From an uncultured Polaribacter sp. (GTDB lineage Bacteria > Bacteroidota > Bacteroidia > Flavobacteriales > Flavobacteriaceae): a DNA stretch of 64,000 bases. A model generated the notes under the pieces. It ran no database searches and had not been told where the DNA came from. It was given only the letters and a program-made list of their open reading frames with translations. Of the stretch, positions 14,394-23,052 are shown in pieces. Position 1 is the first letter of the stretch; each line of letters starts with the position of its first letter. Position numbers and translations under genes: made by a program. The stretch spans positions 1 through 64,000 of the forward strand of contig CALKEB010000016.1 in NCBI GenBank assembly GCA_938084845.1. The letters are read 5' to 3'.

Positions 14394-17210
14394 ATGCAAT
14401 ACAATCATCAAGAAATAGAGAAGAATTGGCAAAAATATTGGGCAGAAAACCAAACATTTAAAGCATCGAATACTTCAGATTTACCGAAGTATTATGTGTT
14501 AGATATGTTTCCTTATCCTTCAGGAGCAGGTTTGCATGTTGGGCATCCTTTAGGGTATATTGCTAGTGATATTTATGCTCGATACAAACGTCATAAAGGG
14601 TTTAATGTATTGCACCCACAAGGTTATGATTCTTTTGGTTTGCCTGCAGAACAGTATGCCATTCAAACTGGGCAACACCCTGCAAAAACTACAGAAGATA
14701 ATATTAAAACATATAGAAGACAATTAGATCAAATTGGTTTTTCTTTTGATTGGAGTAGAGAAGTACGCACTTCAAATCCTGAATATTACAAATGGACACA
14801 GTGGATTTTTATTCAACTATTTAATTCTTGGTACAACAAAGAATCAGATAAGGCAGAAGATATTTCTACCTTGATTTCAATTTTTGAAAAAGAAGGTAAT
14901 GCAACCGTAAATGCAGTTTGTGATGAAGATATTATTTCTTTTTCAGCAGAAGAATGGAGTGCTTTTTCAGCTGCCAAAAAAGAAGAAATATTATTGCAAT
15001 ATCGTTTAACTTTTTTGTCGGATACAGAAGTAAACTGGTGCCCTGCTTTAGGAACTGTTTTAGCCAATGACGAAATTGTAAACGGAGTTTCAGAAAGAGG
15101 AGGTCATGCTGTTGTTCGTAAAAAAATGACACAATGGTCTATGCGAATATCTGCATATGCACAACGTTTGTTGGATGGTTTAAACACTATTGATTGGCCA
15201 CAACCTTTAAAAGATTCACAAACCAATTGGATTGGACGTTCTCAAGGAGCAATGGTTTCTTTCAAAATTGATGGTTTTGAAGATAGTATTTCTGTTTTTA
15301 CCACACGTCCTGACACTATTTTTGGGGTTAGTTTTATGACTTTAGCTCCAGAACATGAGTTGGTATCTAAAATTACAACTGATGCTCAAAAAGAAGCAGT
15401 TGCATCTTATGTAGAAGCAACAGCCAAACGATCTGAACGTGATAGAATGGCTGATGTAAAAACCATTTCAGGTGCGTTTACAGGTGCTTATGCAATTCAT
15501 CCTTTTTCTGGTGAAAAGGTTCAAATTTGGATTGGTGATTACGTGTTGGCTTCTTATGGTACAGGAGCTGTAATGGCTGTTCCTTGTGGAGACCAACGTG
15601 ATTATGATTTTGCCAAACATTTTAATATTCCTATTCCTAATATTTTTGAAAATGTAGATATTTCTGAGGCTGCACATGCAGATAAAGAAGGCATTATAAT
15701 TGCAAATTCAGACTTTTTATCAGGCTTAAAATATAAGAAAGCACTAAAACTTGCCATTTACGAAATGGAAAAAAGAGGCTTTGGTTATGGTAAAGTAAAT
15801 TACAGATTACGTGATGCTGTGTTTAGCAGACAACGTTATTGGGGTGAGCCATTTCCTGTATATTACAGAGACGGAATGCCGCAAATGATTGATGCAAAGT
15901 ACTTGCCAATTGTGTTACCAGATGTGGAAAAATATTTACCTACCGAAGATGGAAAACCACCTTTAGGAAATGCAGAAGTTTGGGCTTGGAATACAAAAAC
16001 GAATGAAGTTGTTGCTAACGAGTTGATTGATTATGAAACAGTTTTTCCATTAGAGTTGAATACAATGCCTGGTTGGGCTGGTAGTTCGTATTACTTTAAT
16101 AGATATATGGATCCTAATAATGACAACGAAATCGCATCTAAAGCAAATTTAGGCTATTGGCAGAATATCGATTTATATATAGGAGGATCAGAACATGCAA
16201 CAGGTCATTTATTATATGCGCGCTTTTGGCAAAAATTTTTATTTGATAAAGGAGTAGTTCCTGTAGATGAATTTGCAAAAAAACTTATAAATCAGGGAAT
16301 GATTTTAGGAACAAGTGCTTTTGTATTTAGAGTAGAAAACGAAAATAAGTTTGTTTCACAATCCAAAATAGCAAACTATAAAGTACAGGCTATTCACACA
16401 GATGTTTCGTTTGTAAATGCTTCTGATGAATTAGACATTGAAGCGTTTAAAAATTGGAGAGTAGAATTTAAAGACGCAGCATTTATAACAGAAGAAGACG
16501 GATCCTTTAAAGTGTCTAGAGAGGTAGAAAAAATGTCTAAATCGAAATACAATGTTGTAAATCCTGATGATATTGTTGCAGAATATGGGGCAGATGCCTT
16601 ACGTTTGTTCGAGATGTTTTTAGGGCCTTTAGAACAAACCAAACCTTGGAAAACTTCTGGTATTTCTGGGGTGTATTCTTTCTTAAAGAAACTTTGGAAA
16701 CTGTTTTTTAATGGAGAACAACTTGAAATTTCTGACGAAGCTGCTACTAAAGACGAGTTAAAAATAGTACACAAAACCATTAAAAAGGTAGAAGAGGATA
16801 TAGAGAATTTTTCTTTCAATACCTCGGTATCTACTTTTATGATTGCAGTAAACGAATTGACAGCTTTAATATGCAACAAAAGAGAAGCTCTAGAGCCTCT
16901 ATTAATTTTACTATCTCCTTATGCACCCCATATTACAGAAGAGTTATGGCATAAATTAGGGCATACAACCTCAATTTCAACTGCTCCTTTTCCTGTTTTT
17001 GATCCAAAACATTTAATAGAAAGTGCAAAGAACTATCCGATTTCATTTAATGGTAAAATGCGTTTTACTTTAGAACTTCCATTAGATTTATCTAAAGAAG
17101 AAATAGAAAAAATAGTATTGGATCATCCAAAAACACAGGCGCAATTGCAAGGTAGAACTCCTAAAAAAGTGATTGTAGTGCCAGGCAAAATTGTAAATAT
17201 TGTAGGGTAG
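14394..17210 (+). CDS. leuS: Leucyl-tRNA synthetase
   Basis: A 938-residue class I synthetase that charges tRNA-Leu. The HIGH motif appears as HVGH (48-51) in PSGAGLHVGHPLGYI, and KMSKS is at 713-717. The editing domain includes TTRPDTIFGVSFM, and GWAGSSYYFNRYMDP is also present. Relative to typical bacterial enzymes there is an insertion of about 60 residues at roughly 145-205 in the CP1 region. Another stretch, before KMSKS at about 640-710, is extended; both are features I associate with Bacteroidetes LeuRS. The NWCPALGT region keeps one of the usual zinc-ligand cysteines only. The gene has its own promoter and a terminator-like hairpin after it. Confidence 0.97.
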   Translation: MQYNHQEIEKNWQKYWAENQTFKASNTSDLPKYYVLDMFPYPSGAGLHVGHPLGYIASDIYARYKRHKGFNVLHPQGYDSFGLPAEQYAIQTGQHPAKTTEDNIKTYRRQLDQIGFSFDWSREVRTSNPEYYKWTQWIFIQLFNSWYNKESDKAEDISTLISIFEKEGNATVNAVCDEDIISFSAEEWSAFSAAKKEEILLQYRLTFLSDTEVNWCPALGTVLANDEIVNGVSERGGHAVVRKKMTQWSMRISAYAQRLLDGLNTIDWPQPLKDSQTNWIGRSQGAMVSFKIDGFEDSISVFTTRPDTIFGVSFMTLAPEHELVSKITTDAQKEAVASYVEATAKRSERDRMADVKTISGAFTGAYAIHPFSGEKVQIWIGDYVLASYGTGAVMAVPCGDQRDYDFAKHFNIPIPNIFENVDISEAAHADKEGIIIANSDFLSGLKYKKALKLAIYEMEKRGFGYGKVNYRLRDAVFSRQRYWGEPFPVYYRDGMPQMIDAKYLPIVLPDVEKYLPTEDGKPPLGNAEVWAWNTKTNEVVANELIDYETVFPLELNTMPGWAGSSYYFNRYMDPNNDNEIASKANLGYWQNIDLYIGGSEHATGHLLYARFWQKFLFDKGVVPVDEFAKKLINQGMILGTSAFVFRVENENKFVSQSKIANYKVQAIHTDVSFVNASDELDIEAFKNWRVEFKDAAFITEEDGSFKVSREVEKMSKSKYNVVNPDDIVAEYGADALRLFEMFLGPLEQTKPWKTSGISGVYSFLKKLWKLFFNGEQLEISDEAATKDELKIVHKTIKKVEEDIENFSFNTSVSTFMIAVNELTALICNKREALEPLLILLSPYAPHITEELWHKLGHTTSISTAPFPVFDPKHLIESAKNYPISFNGKMRFTLELPLDLSKEEIEKIVLDHPKTQAQLQGRTPKKVIVVPGKIVNIVG

Positions 17211-17246
17211 TCTTTATCCCCTTTTTTACCAATATTTTTAAAAGTT

Positions 17247-17281
17247 AAGGTCATTATGCGTTCATAATGACTTTCTTTTTA
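17247..17281 (+). terminator. Intrinsic terminator after leuS
   Basis: AAGGTCATTATG pairs with CATAATGACTTT (one G-U pair) around a four-base loop and is followed by a T-rich stretch. It lies 36 bases after the leuS stop. Confidence 0.75.
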
Positions 17282-17328
17282 CTTTGATTTTTCATTTTTA
17301 ATAGCATACTTTTGATAAAACTTTAGAT

Positions 17329-18096
17329 ATGACTACTACAAGACAAAATGGAAGTTTATATACCAGTATTCAGGATAATATTGCTACAATAGAATTTGGA
17401 CATCCTGCGAGTAACTCATTTCCTAGTGAATTATTAGATCGATTAGCAAAGGAGTTTAAAATCCTTTCGGATAACAATTCAGTTGCTATAATTGTTTTAA
17501 AATCTGAAGGAGAAAAAGCGTTTTGTGCAGGGGCCTCTTTTGATGAGTTGATTGCTATCGAAAATTTAGAACAAGGAAAACAATTCTTTGCGGGTTTTGC
17601 AAATGCCATAAATGCAATGAGAGTCTGTACTAAATTAATAGTAGGTAGAGTACAAGGTAAAACTGTTGGTGGAGGGGTAGGTTTAGCTGCAGCATGTGAT
17701 TATGTTTTAGCAACAGAGGCAGCAGCAATAAAATTATCTGAATTAACCATTGGTATTGGTCCTTTTGTCATAGCACCCGCTGTTCAACGTAAAATAGGTT
17801 TGGCTGCTTTTAGCGAATTAACTTTAGAAGCAACCCATTGGAAAAACGCATATTGGGCTAAAGAAAAAGGATTGTATGCTAAAGTTTTAGAAAATACAAA
17901 AGAATTAGATATAGCGCTTGAGCACTTTACCAAGAAATTAGCATCCTACAATACACAAGCGCTTTTAGCAATGAAAAAAGTGCTTTGGGAACAGACAGAA
18001 CACTGGGGAGACTTACTTTTAGAAAGAGCTAAAACTTCTGGAGCGCTTGTTCTTTCTGAAGCAACAAAAAAGGCCTTAGCTAAATTTTCTAACTAA
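17329..18096 (+). CDS. Enoyl-CoA hydratase/isomerase family protein
   Basis: A 255-residue crotonase-fold protein. The oxyanion-hole segments are KAFCAGASFDEL and GRVQGKTVGGGVGLAAACDYVLA, followed by KLSELTIGIGPFVIAPAVQRKIG. The glutamates that perform hydration in classical crotonases are not obvious at the second position, so it may be a hydratase, isomerase or another crotonase reaction, for instance in beta-oxidation or branched-chain amino acid breakdown. It starts a short operon with the MOSC gene, which begins four bases after its stop. Confidence 0.85.
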   Translation: MTTTRQNGSLYTSIQDNIATIEFGHPASNSFPSELLDRLAKEFKILSDNNSVAIIVLKSEGEKAFCAGASFDELIAIENLEQGKQFFAGFANAINAMRVCTKLIVGRVQGKTVGGGVGLAAACDYVLATEAAAIKLSELTIGIGPFVIAPAVQRKIGLAAFSELTLEATHWKNAYWAKEKGLYAKVLENTKELDIALEHFTKKLASYNTQALLAMKKVLWEQTEHWGDLLLERAKTSGALVLSEATKKALAKFSN

Positions 18097-18100
18097 AACT

Positions 18101-18661
18101 ATGAAAATTGTATCGACCAATATTGGTGAAAAAAAAGAGCTTGTTTACAAAAACAAAACCATTTACTCAGGTATTTTTAAATATCCTGTAGCTACACCCA
18201 TATTTTTAGATAACGAGCATGTGCAAGGAGATGCAATTTTAGACAAAAAACATCATGGAGGAATCCATCAAGCCGTATACGCGTATTCTTTAGATCATTA
18301 TAGTTTTTGGAAGAAAAAGTACCTTTCTTTAGATTGGCAATTCGGTATGTTTGGAGAGAATTTAACCATTGCTGATTTAGATGAAAATAAAATTCATGTT
18401 GGAGATACGTTTAAAGTAGGAGCGGCTATTTTAGAAGCAACTTTACAAAGAAATCCATGCTATAAGTTAGGTCTGAGGTTTAGGGACATGCGTATTGTAA
18501 AGCAATTTTGGAATACAACCATGTGTGGTGTTTACTTTAAGGTTGTTCAGAAGGGTCGTGTAAAAGTGGGAGATCGTTTTCTGCAACTAAAAAGTTATCC
18601 AAAAAATAAAACCATTGCAGAATTGTATCGATTAGAACGTTTAGAAAAAGGGATTAAATGA
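18101..18661 (+). CDS. MOSC domain protein (YiiM-like)
   Basis: A 186-residue protein consisting of a MOSC domain. It has KKHHGGIHQAVYAYSLDHY, the conserved region near the front, and GMFGENLTIADLDE plus EATLQRNPCYKLGLR, with the MOSC cysteine in NPCYKL. Relatives use a molybdenum cofactor to reduce N-hydroxylated compounds such as 6-hydroxylaminopurine (YiiM, YcbX). Whether this protein binds Moco is not shown, but MoaD-like and MoaE genes exist elsewhere in the window. It overlaps the next gene by four bases (ATGA), implying coupled translation. Confidence 0.85.
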   Translation: MKIVSTNIGEKKELVYKNKTIYSGIFKYPVATPIFLDNEHVQGDAILDKKHHGGIHQAVYAYSLDHYSFWKKKYLSLDWQFGMFGENLTIADLDENKIHVGDTFKVGAAILEATLQRNPCYKLGLRFRDMRIVKQFWNTTMCGVYFKVVQKGRVKVGDRFLQLKSYPKNKTIAELYRLERLEKGIK

Positions 18662-19246
18662 AAATTAGAAAGAGATATTTAGGACTTATTTTAATTGCGT
18701 TACTTCCTTTAACGTTTTTAATCCATTTTGGAGACTATTGTTTTGGAGTAAAAGAGCTTTTAATTATTACAGGCTTAGCTATTTTTTTTGTAATTACTTT
18801 CTTAGCCATATTATTTCATAACCTTTACAGTATTGTTTTAAAAAAAGAGCTATTTAATTATAGGCCTATTTTTAATAGGTGTGGTTTATCTTGTTGTTTT
18901 GTCTTTACTGCTAAACTATCATGATGCGTATCTATTTAAAACAAAAAAATCTGTTTTTGAAACAAACAATTCTTTAGAAGAAGTAAAAAAAATAACATTT
19001 TTTACAGACAAGCAATTCGAACTAAAAATGAAACAGAAGCATTATAGGTGTGTCTATAAAGGTTTTTTTAATGTGAGTGATGAAATCGTATATTTAAATT
19101 TTAATCAGAAAAATCATCCATTAATAGACACCGTTTTTTATTACTCAAAAAACAGAAAACAACTTTTTTCTAAAAACAGGTCAGTTTTGTTTATAAAAAC
19201 AAATAATCCATCAAAAAAAGAAAATTATAAATATTTTTCCGAATAA
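18658..19246 (+). pseudogene. Small membrane protein gene split by a one-base frameshift in an A7 run
   Basis: Two overlapping frames read as one protein. The first, from 18658, has two membrane helices and reaches VLKKELFNY. The second continues as KKSYLIIGLFLIGVVYLVVL, a third good helix, then a soluble tail to the stop at 19246. Removing one A from the seven-A tract at 18840-18846 joins them into a protein of about 195 residues with helices at about 8-24, 34-52 and 65-85. Homopolymer slippage, an assembly error or a true null mutation are all possible. The start overlaps the MOSC stop by four bases. No family was recognised. Confidence 0.75.
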
Positions 19247-19262
19247 TTATTTTTATATTTAC

Positions 19263-19293
19263 AATGTGGTTGTTAAAACCACATTTTTCTTTT
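19263..19293 (+). terminator. First of two tandem terminators
   Basis: AATGTGGT pairs with ACCACATT around a seven-base loop, followed by TTTCTTTTTC. It lies 17 bases after the end of the frameshifted membrane-protein gene. Confidence 0.75.
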
Positions 19294-19306
19294 TCATAGC
19301 AATTTT

Positions 19307-19333
19307 CCCACTCACCTTTGAGTGGGTTTTTTT
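19307..19333 (+). terminator. Second of two tandem terminators
   Basis: CCCACTCA pairs with TGAGTGGG around a four-base loop and is followed by seven T. It is a strong intrinsic terminator directly behind a first one and isolates the cytochrome oxidase operon from upstream reading. Confidence 0.9.
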
Positions 19334-19361
19334 ATGATAGATTAGAGCACAAAACCACCAA

Positions 19362-19397
19362 TTTGTATGGTAAATTCATAATTATCAAATATCTTTG
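19362..19397 (+). promoter_or_regulatory. Promoter of the cytochrome oxidase operon
   Basis: TTTG at 19362-19365 is followed after 24 bases by TATCTTTG at 19390-19397, matching the Bacteroidetes -33/-7 pattern with slightly long spacing. The cyoE ATG is 18 bases further on. Confidence 0.6.
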
Positions 19398-19415
19398 TGA
19401 AATATTCGTGGTAAT

Positions 19416-20318
19416 ATGAATTCATCGGTAATTTCAGACAAAAAAATAGCAACAAACACGCTAGTATCAGATTTAAGGCAGCTTACTAAAGTTGGCCTGT
19501 CTTTAAGTGTTGTTTTTTCGTCTATAGCAGGGTATCTTTTAGCGGTAGAATCCATTCATATTCCAACTCTTTTTTTACTTGGTTTAGGTGGTTTTTTTAT
19601 GGTAGGCGCATCAAATGCGTTCAATCAAGTAATTGAAAAAGATACTGATGCAATAATGATTAGAACAAAAAACAGACCTTTGCCTACAGGAAGAATGTCT
19701 GTGAATTTTGCCATGTCTATTGCAGTGTTATTCACCATTTTAGGATTGGCAATTTTATATAGTATTAACCCAAAAACGGCCTTATTTGGTGCCATCTCAA
19801 TTTTTTTATACACGTCAGTATATACACCACTTAAGTCAGTTACTCCATTAACTGTTTTTGTAGGTGCTATTCCAGGAGCAATTCCTTTTATGCTAGGTTG
19901 GGTTGCTGCAACAAATCAATTTGGAATAGAAGCAGGAATGCTTTTTATGATACAGTTTTTTTGGCAATTTCCCCACTTTTGGGCTATTGGATGGTTGCAG
20001 TATGAAGAATACAAAAAAGTAGGATTTACAATGCTACCGATGAACGTAAAAGATAAAAATGCAGTAAAGCAAATTATCTTTTATACTATTATTATGATAT
20101 TGGTTTCTATAGTTCCTGTTTTAAGAGTTTCTGGAGATTTTTATATTCATCCAATTTCAGCAATTATTGTCGGATTATTTGGGTTGGTTATGTTATATTA
20201 TGGTGTTAAATTACACAAATCAGAACAAAACTCAGATGCAAGAAAACTAATGTTGGCTAGTGTAGTGTACATCACCATTGTACAAGTGATATATGTAATT
20301 GATAAATTTTTACAGTAG
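19416..20318 (+). CDS. cyoE: Heme o synthase (protoheme IX farnesyltransferase)
   Basis: A 300-residue UbiA-superfamily membrane enzyme with about eight or nine helices. It attaches the farnesyl group to heme b to make heme o, the precursor of heme a. The first aspartate-rich motif is in NAFNQVIEKDTDAIMIRTKNRPLPTG (about 68-93). QFFWQFPHFWAIGWLQYEEYKKVG is the conserved second region. It is the first gene of an oxidase operon, three bases before the first subunit III gene. Heme A synthase is encoded separately at 42710-43729. Confidence 0.95.
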   Translation: MNSSVISDKKIATNTLVSDLRQLTKVGLSLSVVFSSIAGYLLAVESIHIPTLFLLGLGGFFMVGASNAFNQVIEKDTDAIMIRTKNRPLPTGRMSVNFAMSIAVLFTILGLAILYSINPKTALFGAISIFLYTSVYTPLKSVTPLTVFVGAIPGAIPFMLGWVAATNQFGIEAGMLFMIQFFWQFPHFWAIGWLQYEEYKKVGFTMLPMNVKDKNAVKQIIFYTIIMILVSIVPVLRVSGDFYIHPISAIIVGLFGLVMLYYGVKLHKSEQNSDARKLMLASVVYITIVQVIYVIDKFLQ

Positions 20319-20320
20319 AG

Positions 20321-20908
20321 ATGATAGAAGAAAAAGCGTTAGAAAAAGAGTATGAAGTAGCTCAAAAGAAATCAGCAAAACCCATGTTGTGGATCGCAAT
20401 GATCAGCATGGTCATGTTTTTTGCAGGTTTAACAAGTGCCTATGTGATTAGTATGAAAAGAGATGATTGGGTAGATTTTGATTTGCCGCAAGCATTTTTT
20501 GTAAGTACTTTTTTAATTGTTTTAAGTAGTGGAACATTATTTCTTTCTCAATTTTTTTTAAAGAAAGATAAAAGACAATTGTCGTTATTTTTTGTAGTAG
20601 CAACTTTGGCATTAGGTTTAGGTTTTATTTGGCAGCAATACGTAGGTTTTAATCAGTTAAAAAGTATTGGATTATTTTTTACAGGACCAGAAAGTACAGT
20701 ATCTACCTCATTCATTATTGGAATTACATTTATGCACATACTACACATTCTTGCAGGAGTTATTGTGTTGTTTGTTGTTATTTATAATCATTTTAAATAC
20801 AAATACACACCAAAAGACTTGCTAGGCTTCGAATTAGGAGCTATCTTCTGGCATTTTGTAGATTTATTATGGATATATCTATTTTTCTTTTTCTATTTCA
20901 TTAGGTGA
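20321..20908 (+). CDS. Cytochrome c oxidase subunit III (first copy)
   Basis: A 195-residue protein with five membrane helices, the short form of heme-copper oxidase subunit III. The ending GAIFWHFVDLLWIYLFFFFYF is the hallmark of the family, and a THFMH-like segment (FMHILHILAG) precedes it. Subunit III stabilises the catalytic subunit I. It begins two bases after cyoE. A second, longer subunit III gene follows 53 bases later, so the complex carries two versions, as seen in other Bacteroidetes. Confidence 0.9.
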   Translation: MIEEKALEKEYEVAQKKSAKPMLWIAMISMVMFFAGLTSAYVISMKRDDWVDFDLPQAFFVSTFLIVLSSGTLFLSQFFLKKDKRQLSLFFVVATLALGLGFIWQQYVGFNQLKSIGLFFTGPESTVSTSFIIGITFMHILHILAGVIVLFVVIYNHFKYKYTPKDLLGFELGAIFWHFVDLLWIYLFFFFYFIR

Positions 20909-20961
20909 CGAAAATTGATTAATTTTGACAAAATTTTTAAGATTTAAATAAACTATTATTT

Positions 20962-21942
20962 ATGGAAGCAAATATTGCTATACCTTCAGACGGAAAAAAT
21001 ACTTGGAGCGGTGGTGGAGTTAGACCTTTTAGCGCAAGTTATGGGAAAATGATGATGTGGTTCTTTATTTTATCTGATGCTTTAACTTTTTCAGGGTTTT
21101 TAGCAGCTTATGGTTTAACACGTTTTAAGTTTATCGATTCTTGGCCAATTGCAGATGAGGTATTTACGCACATTCCTTTTATACATGGAGAGTATCCAAT
21201 GTATTATGTTGCTTTTATGACGTTTATTTTAATCTTTTCTTCGGTAACAATGGTGTTGGCAGTAGATGCTGGTCATCAAATGAAAAAAGCAAAGGTTACT
21301 TGGTACATGTTTGCAACAATCATAGGAGGTCTAATATTTGTTGGTTCTCAAGCTTGGGAATGGAATACCTTTATTAATGGCTCTTATGGTGCTGTTAAAA
21401 CTACAGATGGTAAATTATTACAATTTGTAAAAGATGGGCATCAAATTGCTTTGTCTGATTTTGTTGTAGGAGATCGTGGTGATAACAGAGTAACACATAC
21501 CAAGAAAAATGGTTTATGGTTTGAGAGTGGAGAAGAAGTTTCTAAATATTCCATAGCGCAAATAAAAGCTTCTTACGAGGCTAACCCTTCTATCTTAATG
21601 AGGAGCGAGCAAATAAATTTAAATGAAAAACAAAAAATTATTTTTTCTAGAGAAAAAGGATTGTCAGAGCTTGCAAAAGCAGAATTGGTTGTAGAAGGTG
21701 CAAACTTAGAAGTAAATGAATATGGGAACACAATCTTTGCAAATTTCTTTTTCTTCATCACAGGATTTCATGGTTTTCACGTATTTTCAGGTATTGTTTT
21801 AAATATCATCATCTTTTTTAATGTTATTTTAGGAACATACGAAAAAAGAGGTCACTACGAAATGGTAGAAAAAGTAGGGTTGTATTGGCACTTTGTAGAT
21901 TTAGTTTGGGTATTTGTATTTACATTCTTCTACTTAGTATAA
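20962..21942 (+). CDS. Cytochrome c oxidase subunit III (second copy, with soluble insertion)
   Basis: A 326-residue subunit III paralogue. The start has SYGKMMMWFFILSDALTFSGFLAAYGL and the end GLYWHFVDLVWVFVFTFFYLV, both family signatures. Between the helices, at about residues 138-255, is a hydrophilic insertion of about 115 residues that the first copy lacks, after which NTIFANFFFFITGFHGFHVFSG resumes the fold. The insertion probably forms an exposed domain, perhaps contacting a cytochrome or another subunit; this is inference. It is followed 21 bases later by the subunit IV gene. Confidence 0.9.
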   Translation: MEANIAIPSDGKNTWSGGGVRPFSASYGKMMMWFFILSDALTFSGFLAAYGLTRFKFIDSWPIADEVFTHIPFIHGEYPMYYVAFMTFILIFSSVTMVLAVDAGHQMKKAKVTWYMFATIIGGLIFVGSQAWEWNTFINGSYGAVKTTDGKLLQFVKDGHQIALSDFVVGDRGDNRVTHTKKNGLWFESGEEVSKYSIAQIKASYEANPSILMRSEQINLNEKQKIIFSREKGLSELAKAELVVEGANLEVNEYGNTIFANFFFFITGFHGFHVFSGIVLNIIIFFNVILGTYEKRGHYEMVEKVGLYWHFVDLVWVFVFTFFYLV

Positions 21943-21963
21943 TTAAAAAATTAAGAGTAACAC

Positions 21964-22305
21964 ATGGCACACGCACACGAATCTAACGTTAAAAAAATAT
22001 GGATGGTATTTGGTTTACTATCTGTAGTTACTATTGTTGAAGTAGCATTGGGTATAATTAAACCAGATATCTTACACAAATCAAGTTTTTTAGGAACAAG
22101 TCCATTAAACTGGATATTTATCATCTTAACCTTATTTAAAGCATATTATATTGCTTGGTCTTTTATGCACTTAGAAGGAGAAAAAAAATGGTTCAGAAGA
22201 TCAGTAGTTTGGACGGGAATATTTTTAATCTGTTATCTAGTAACACTACTTCTTGTAGAAGGGGGTTATCTGTTTGATACGCTTTCACCACTAGTACGTT
22301 GGTAA
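21964..22305 (+). CDS. Cytochrome c oxidase subunit IV family protein
   Basis: A 113-residue membrane protein with three helices (about 13-30, 46-66, 78-98). It belongs to the COX4_pro / CyoD-like group: the start is histidine-rich (MAHAHES), and ALGIIKP and AYYIAWSFMHLEGEKKWFRR are recognisable. It is a small accessory subunit of the heme-copper oxidase. A terminator follows within 10 bases, although the downstream assembly genes continue on the same strand. Confidence 0.88.
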   Translation: MAHAHESNVKKIWMVFGLLSVVTIVEVALGIIKPDILHKSSFLGTSPLNWIFIILTLFKAYYIAWSFMHLEGEKKWFRRSVVWTGIFLICYLVTLLLVEGGYLFDTLSPLVRW

Positions 22306-22312
22306 AAAAATA

Positions 22313-22338
22313 AAAGGTGGTTTTTAACCGCCTTTTTC
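22313..22338 (+). terminator. Intrinsic terminator or attenuator within the oxidase region
   Basis: AAAGGTGGTT pairs with AACCGCCTTT (one G-U pair) and is followed by TTTCTC. It separates the structural subunit genes from the SCO/DUF420 assembly genes and may reduce transcription into them. Confidence 0.75.
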
Positions 22339-22380
22339 TCTATTCTATAGCTACTATAGCCCACTTAAAACTGATTATAA

Positions 22381-23052
22381 ATGAAGTTTTTTACAAAAAA
22401 AAGGATTGTTTTATTTTTACTATTTATCTTTCCTTTACTCTTATTTTTAATTCTATCAACTGGGACCAATAATTTTACGAAGTTACCTGTCTTAACGAAG
22501 AATATTGTAGATATTTCCGAAATAGACAGTACAAAGCAAACTACCTTTAAAAATCATATTTCTATAGTTAGTTTTTTAGGAGATAAAACAACTTCAATGC
22601 AACCAGGTATATTGGCTTTAAATGAAAAAATTTATAAAACATTTTTAGACTATAAGCAATTTCAGATTATTGCAATTTACCCTAAAGGAAATGAAAAAAA
22701 TGTTGCACAATTAAAAGACAAGTTAGCCAGTTTTACTGATATGAAAAATTGGGTTTTTGTTGAAACTTCTGAGGCAGAAGTTGCTGGATTTTATGACGCT
22801 TTTGCTACCAATATACCTTTAAATGATTTGGCAACCGATCATGTCTTTTTAATAGATAGAGCAGGTAGTTTAAGAGGAAGAACTGCAGATGAAGATAATC
22901 CTGACGGAAAATTGTATGGATACTCTATGAATTCTGTTTCTGTTTTAAACAGTAAACTTAAAGATGATATAAAAGTATTGTATTACGAATATTATGCTGC
23001 ATTTAAAGAAAAAAATAAAAATAAAGCCAATAGGAAAGAAGTAGGTTTATGA
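22381..23052 (+). CDS. Membrane-anchored SCO-like protein lacking cysteines
   Basis: A 223-residue protein with one N-terminal membrane anchor (about residues 8-26) and a soluble domain. The pattern ISIVSFLGDKTTSMQPGILALN, then FQIIAIYPKGNEKNVAQLKD, then DHVFLIDRAGSLRGR follows the strand order of a thioredoxin fold like that of SCO proteins. There is no cysteine anywhere, so the CxxxC copper or redox motif is absent. It overlaps the true SCO gene by four bases (ATGA). I infer a redox-dead SCO paralogue, possibly a scaffold or heterodimer partner in CuA assembly. No other family was recognised. Confidence 0.65.
   Translation: MKFFTKKRIVLFLLFIFPLLLFLILSTGTNNFTKLPVLTKNIVDISEIDSTKQTTFKNHISIVSFLGDKTTSMQPGILALNEKIYKTFLDYKQFQIIAIYPKGNEKNVAQLKDKLASFTDMKNWVFVETSEAEVAGFYDAFATNIPLNDLATDHVFLIDRAGSLRGRTADEDNPDGKLYGYSMNSVSVLNSKLKDDIKVLYYEYYAAFKEKNKNKANRKEVGL

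Noticed and set aside
16394-16879. 161-residue minus-strand frame within leuS
   Set aside because: Antisense of leuS; sequence is low in complexity and the leuS motif KMSKS lies within it on the real strand.
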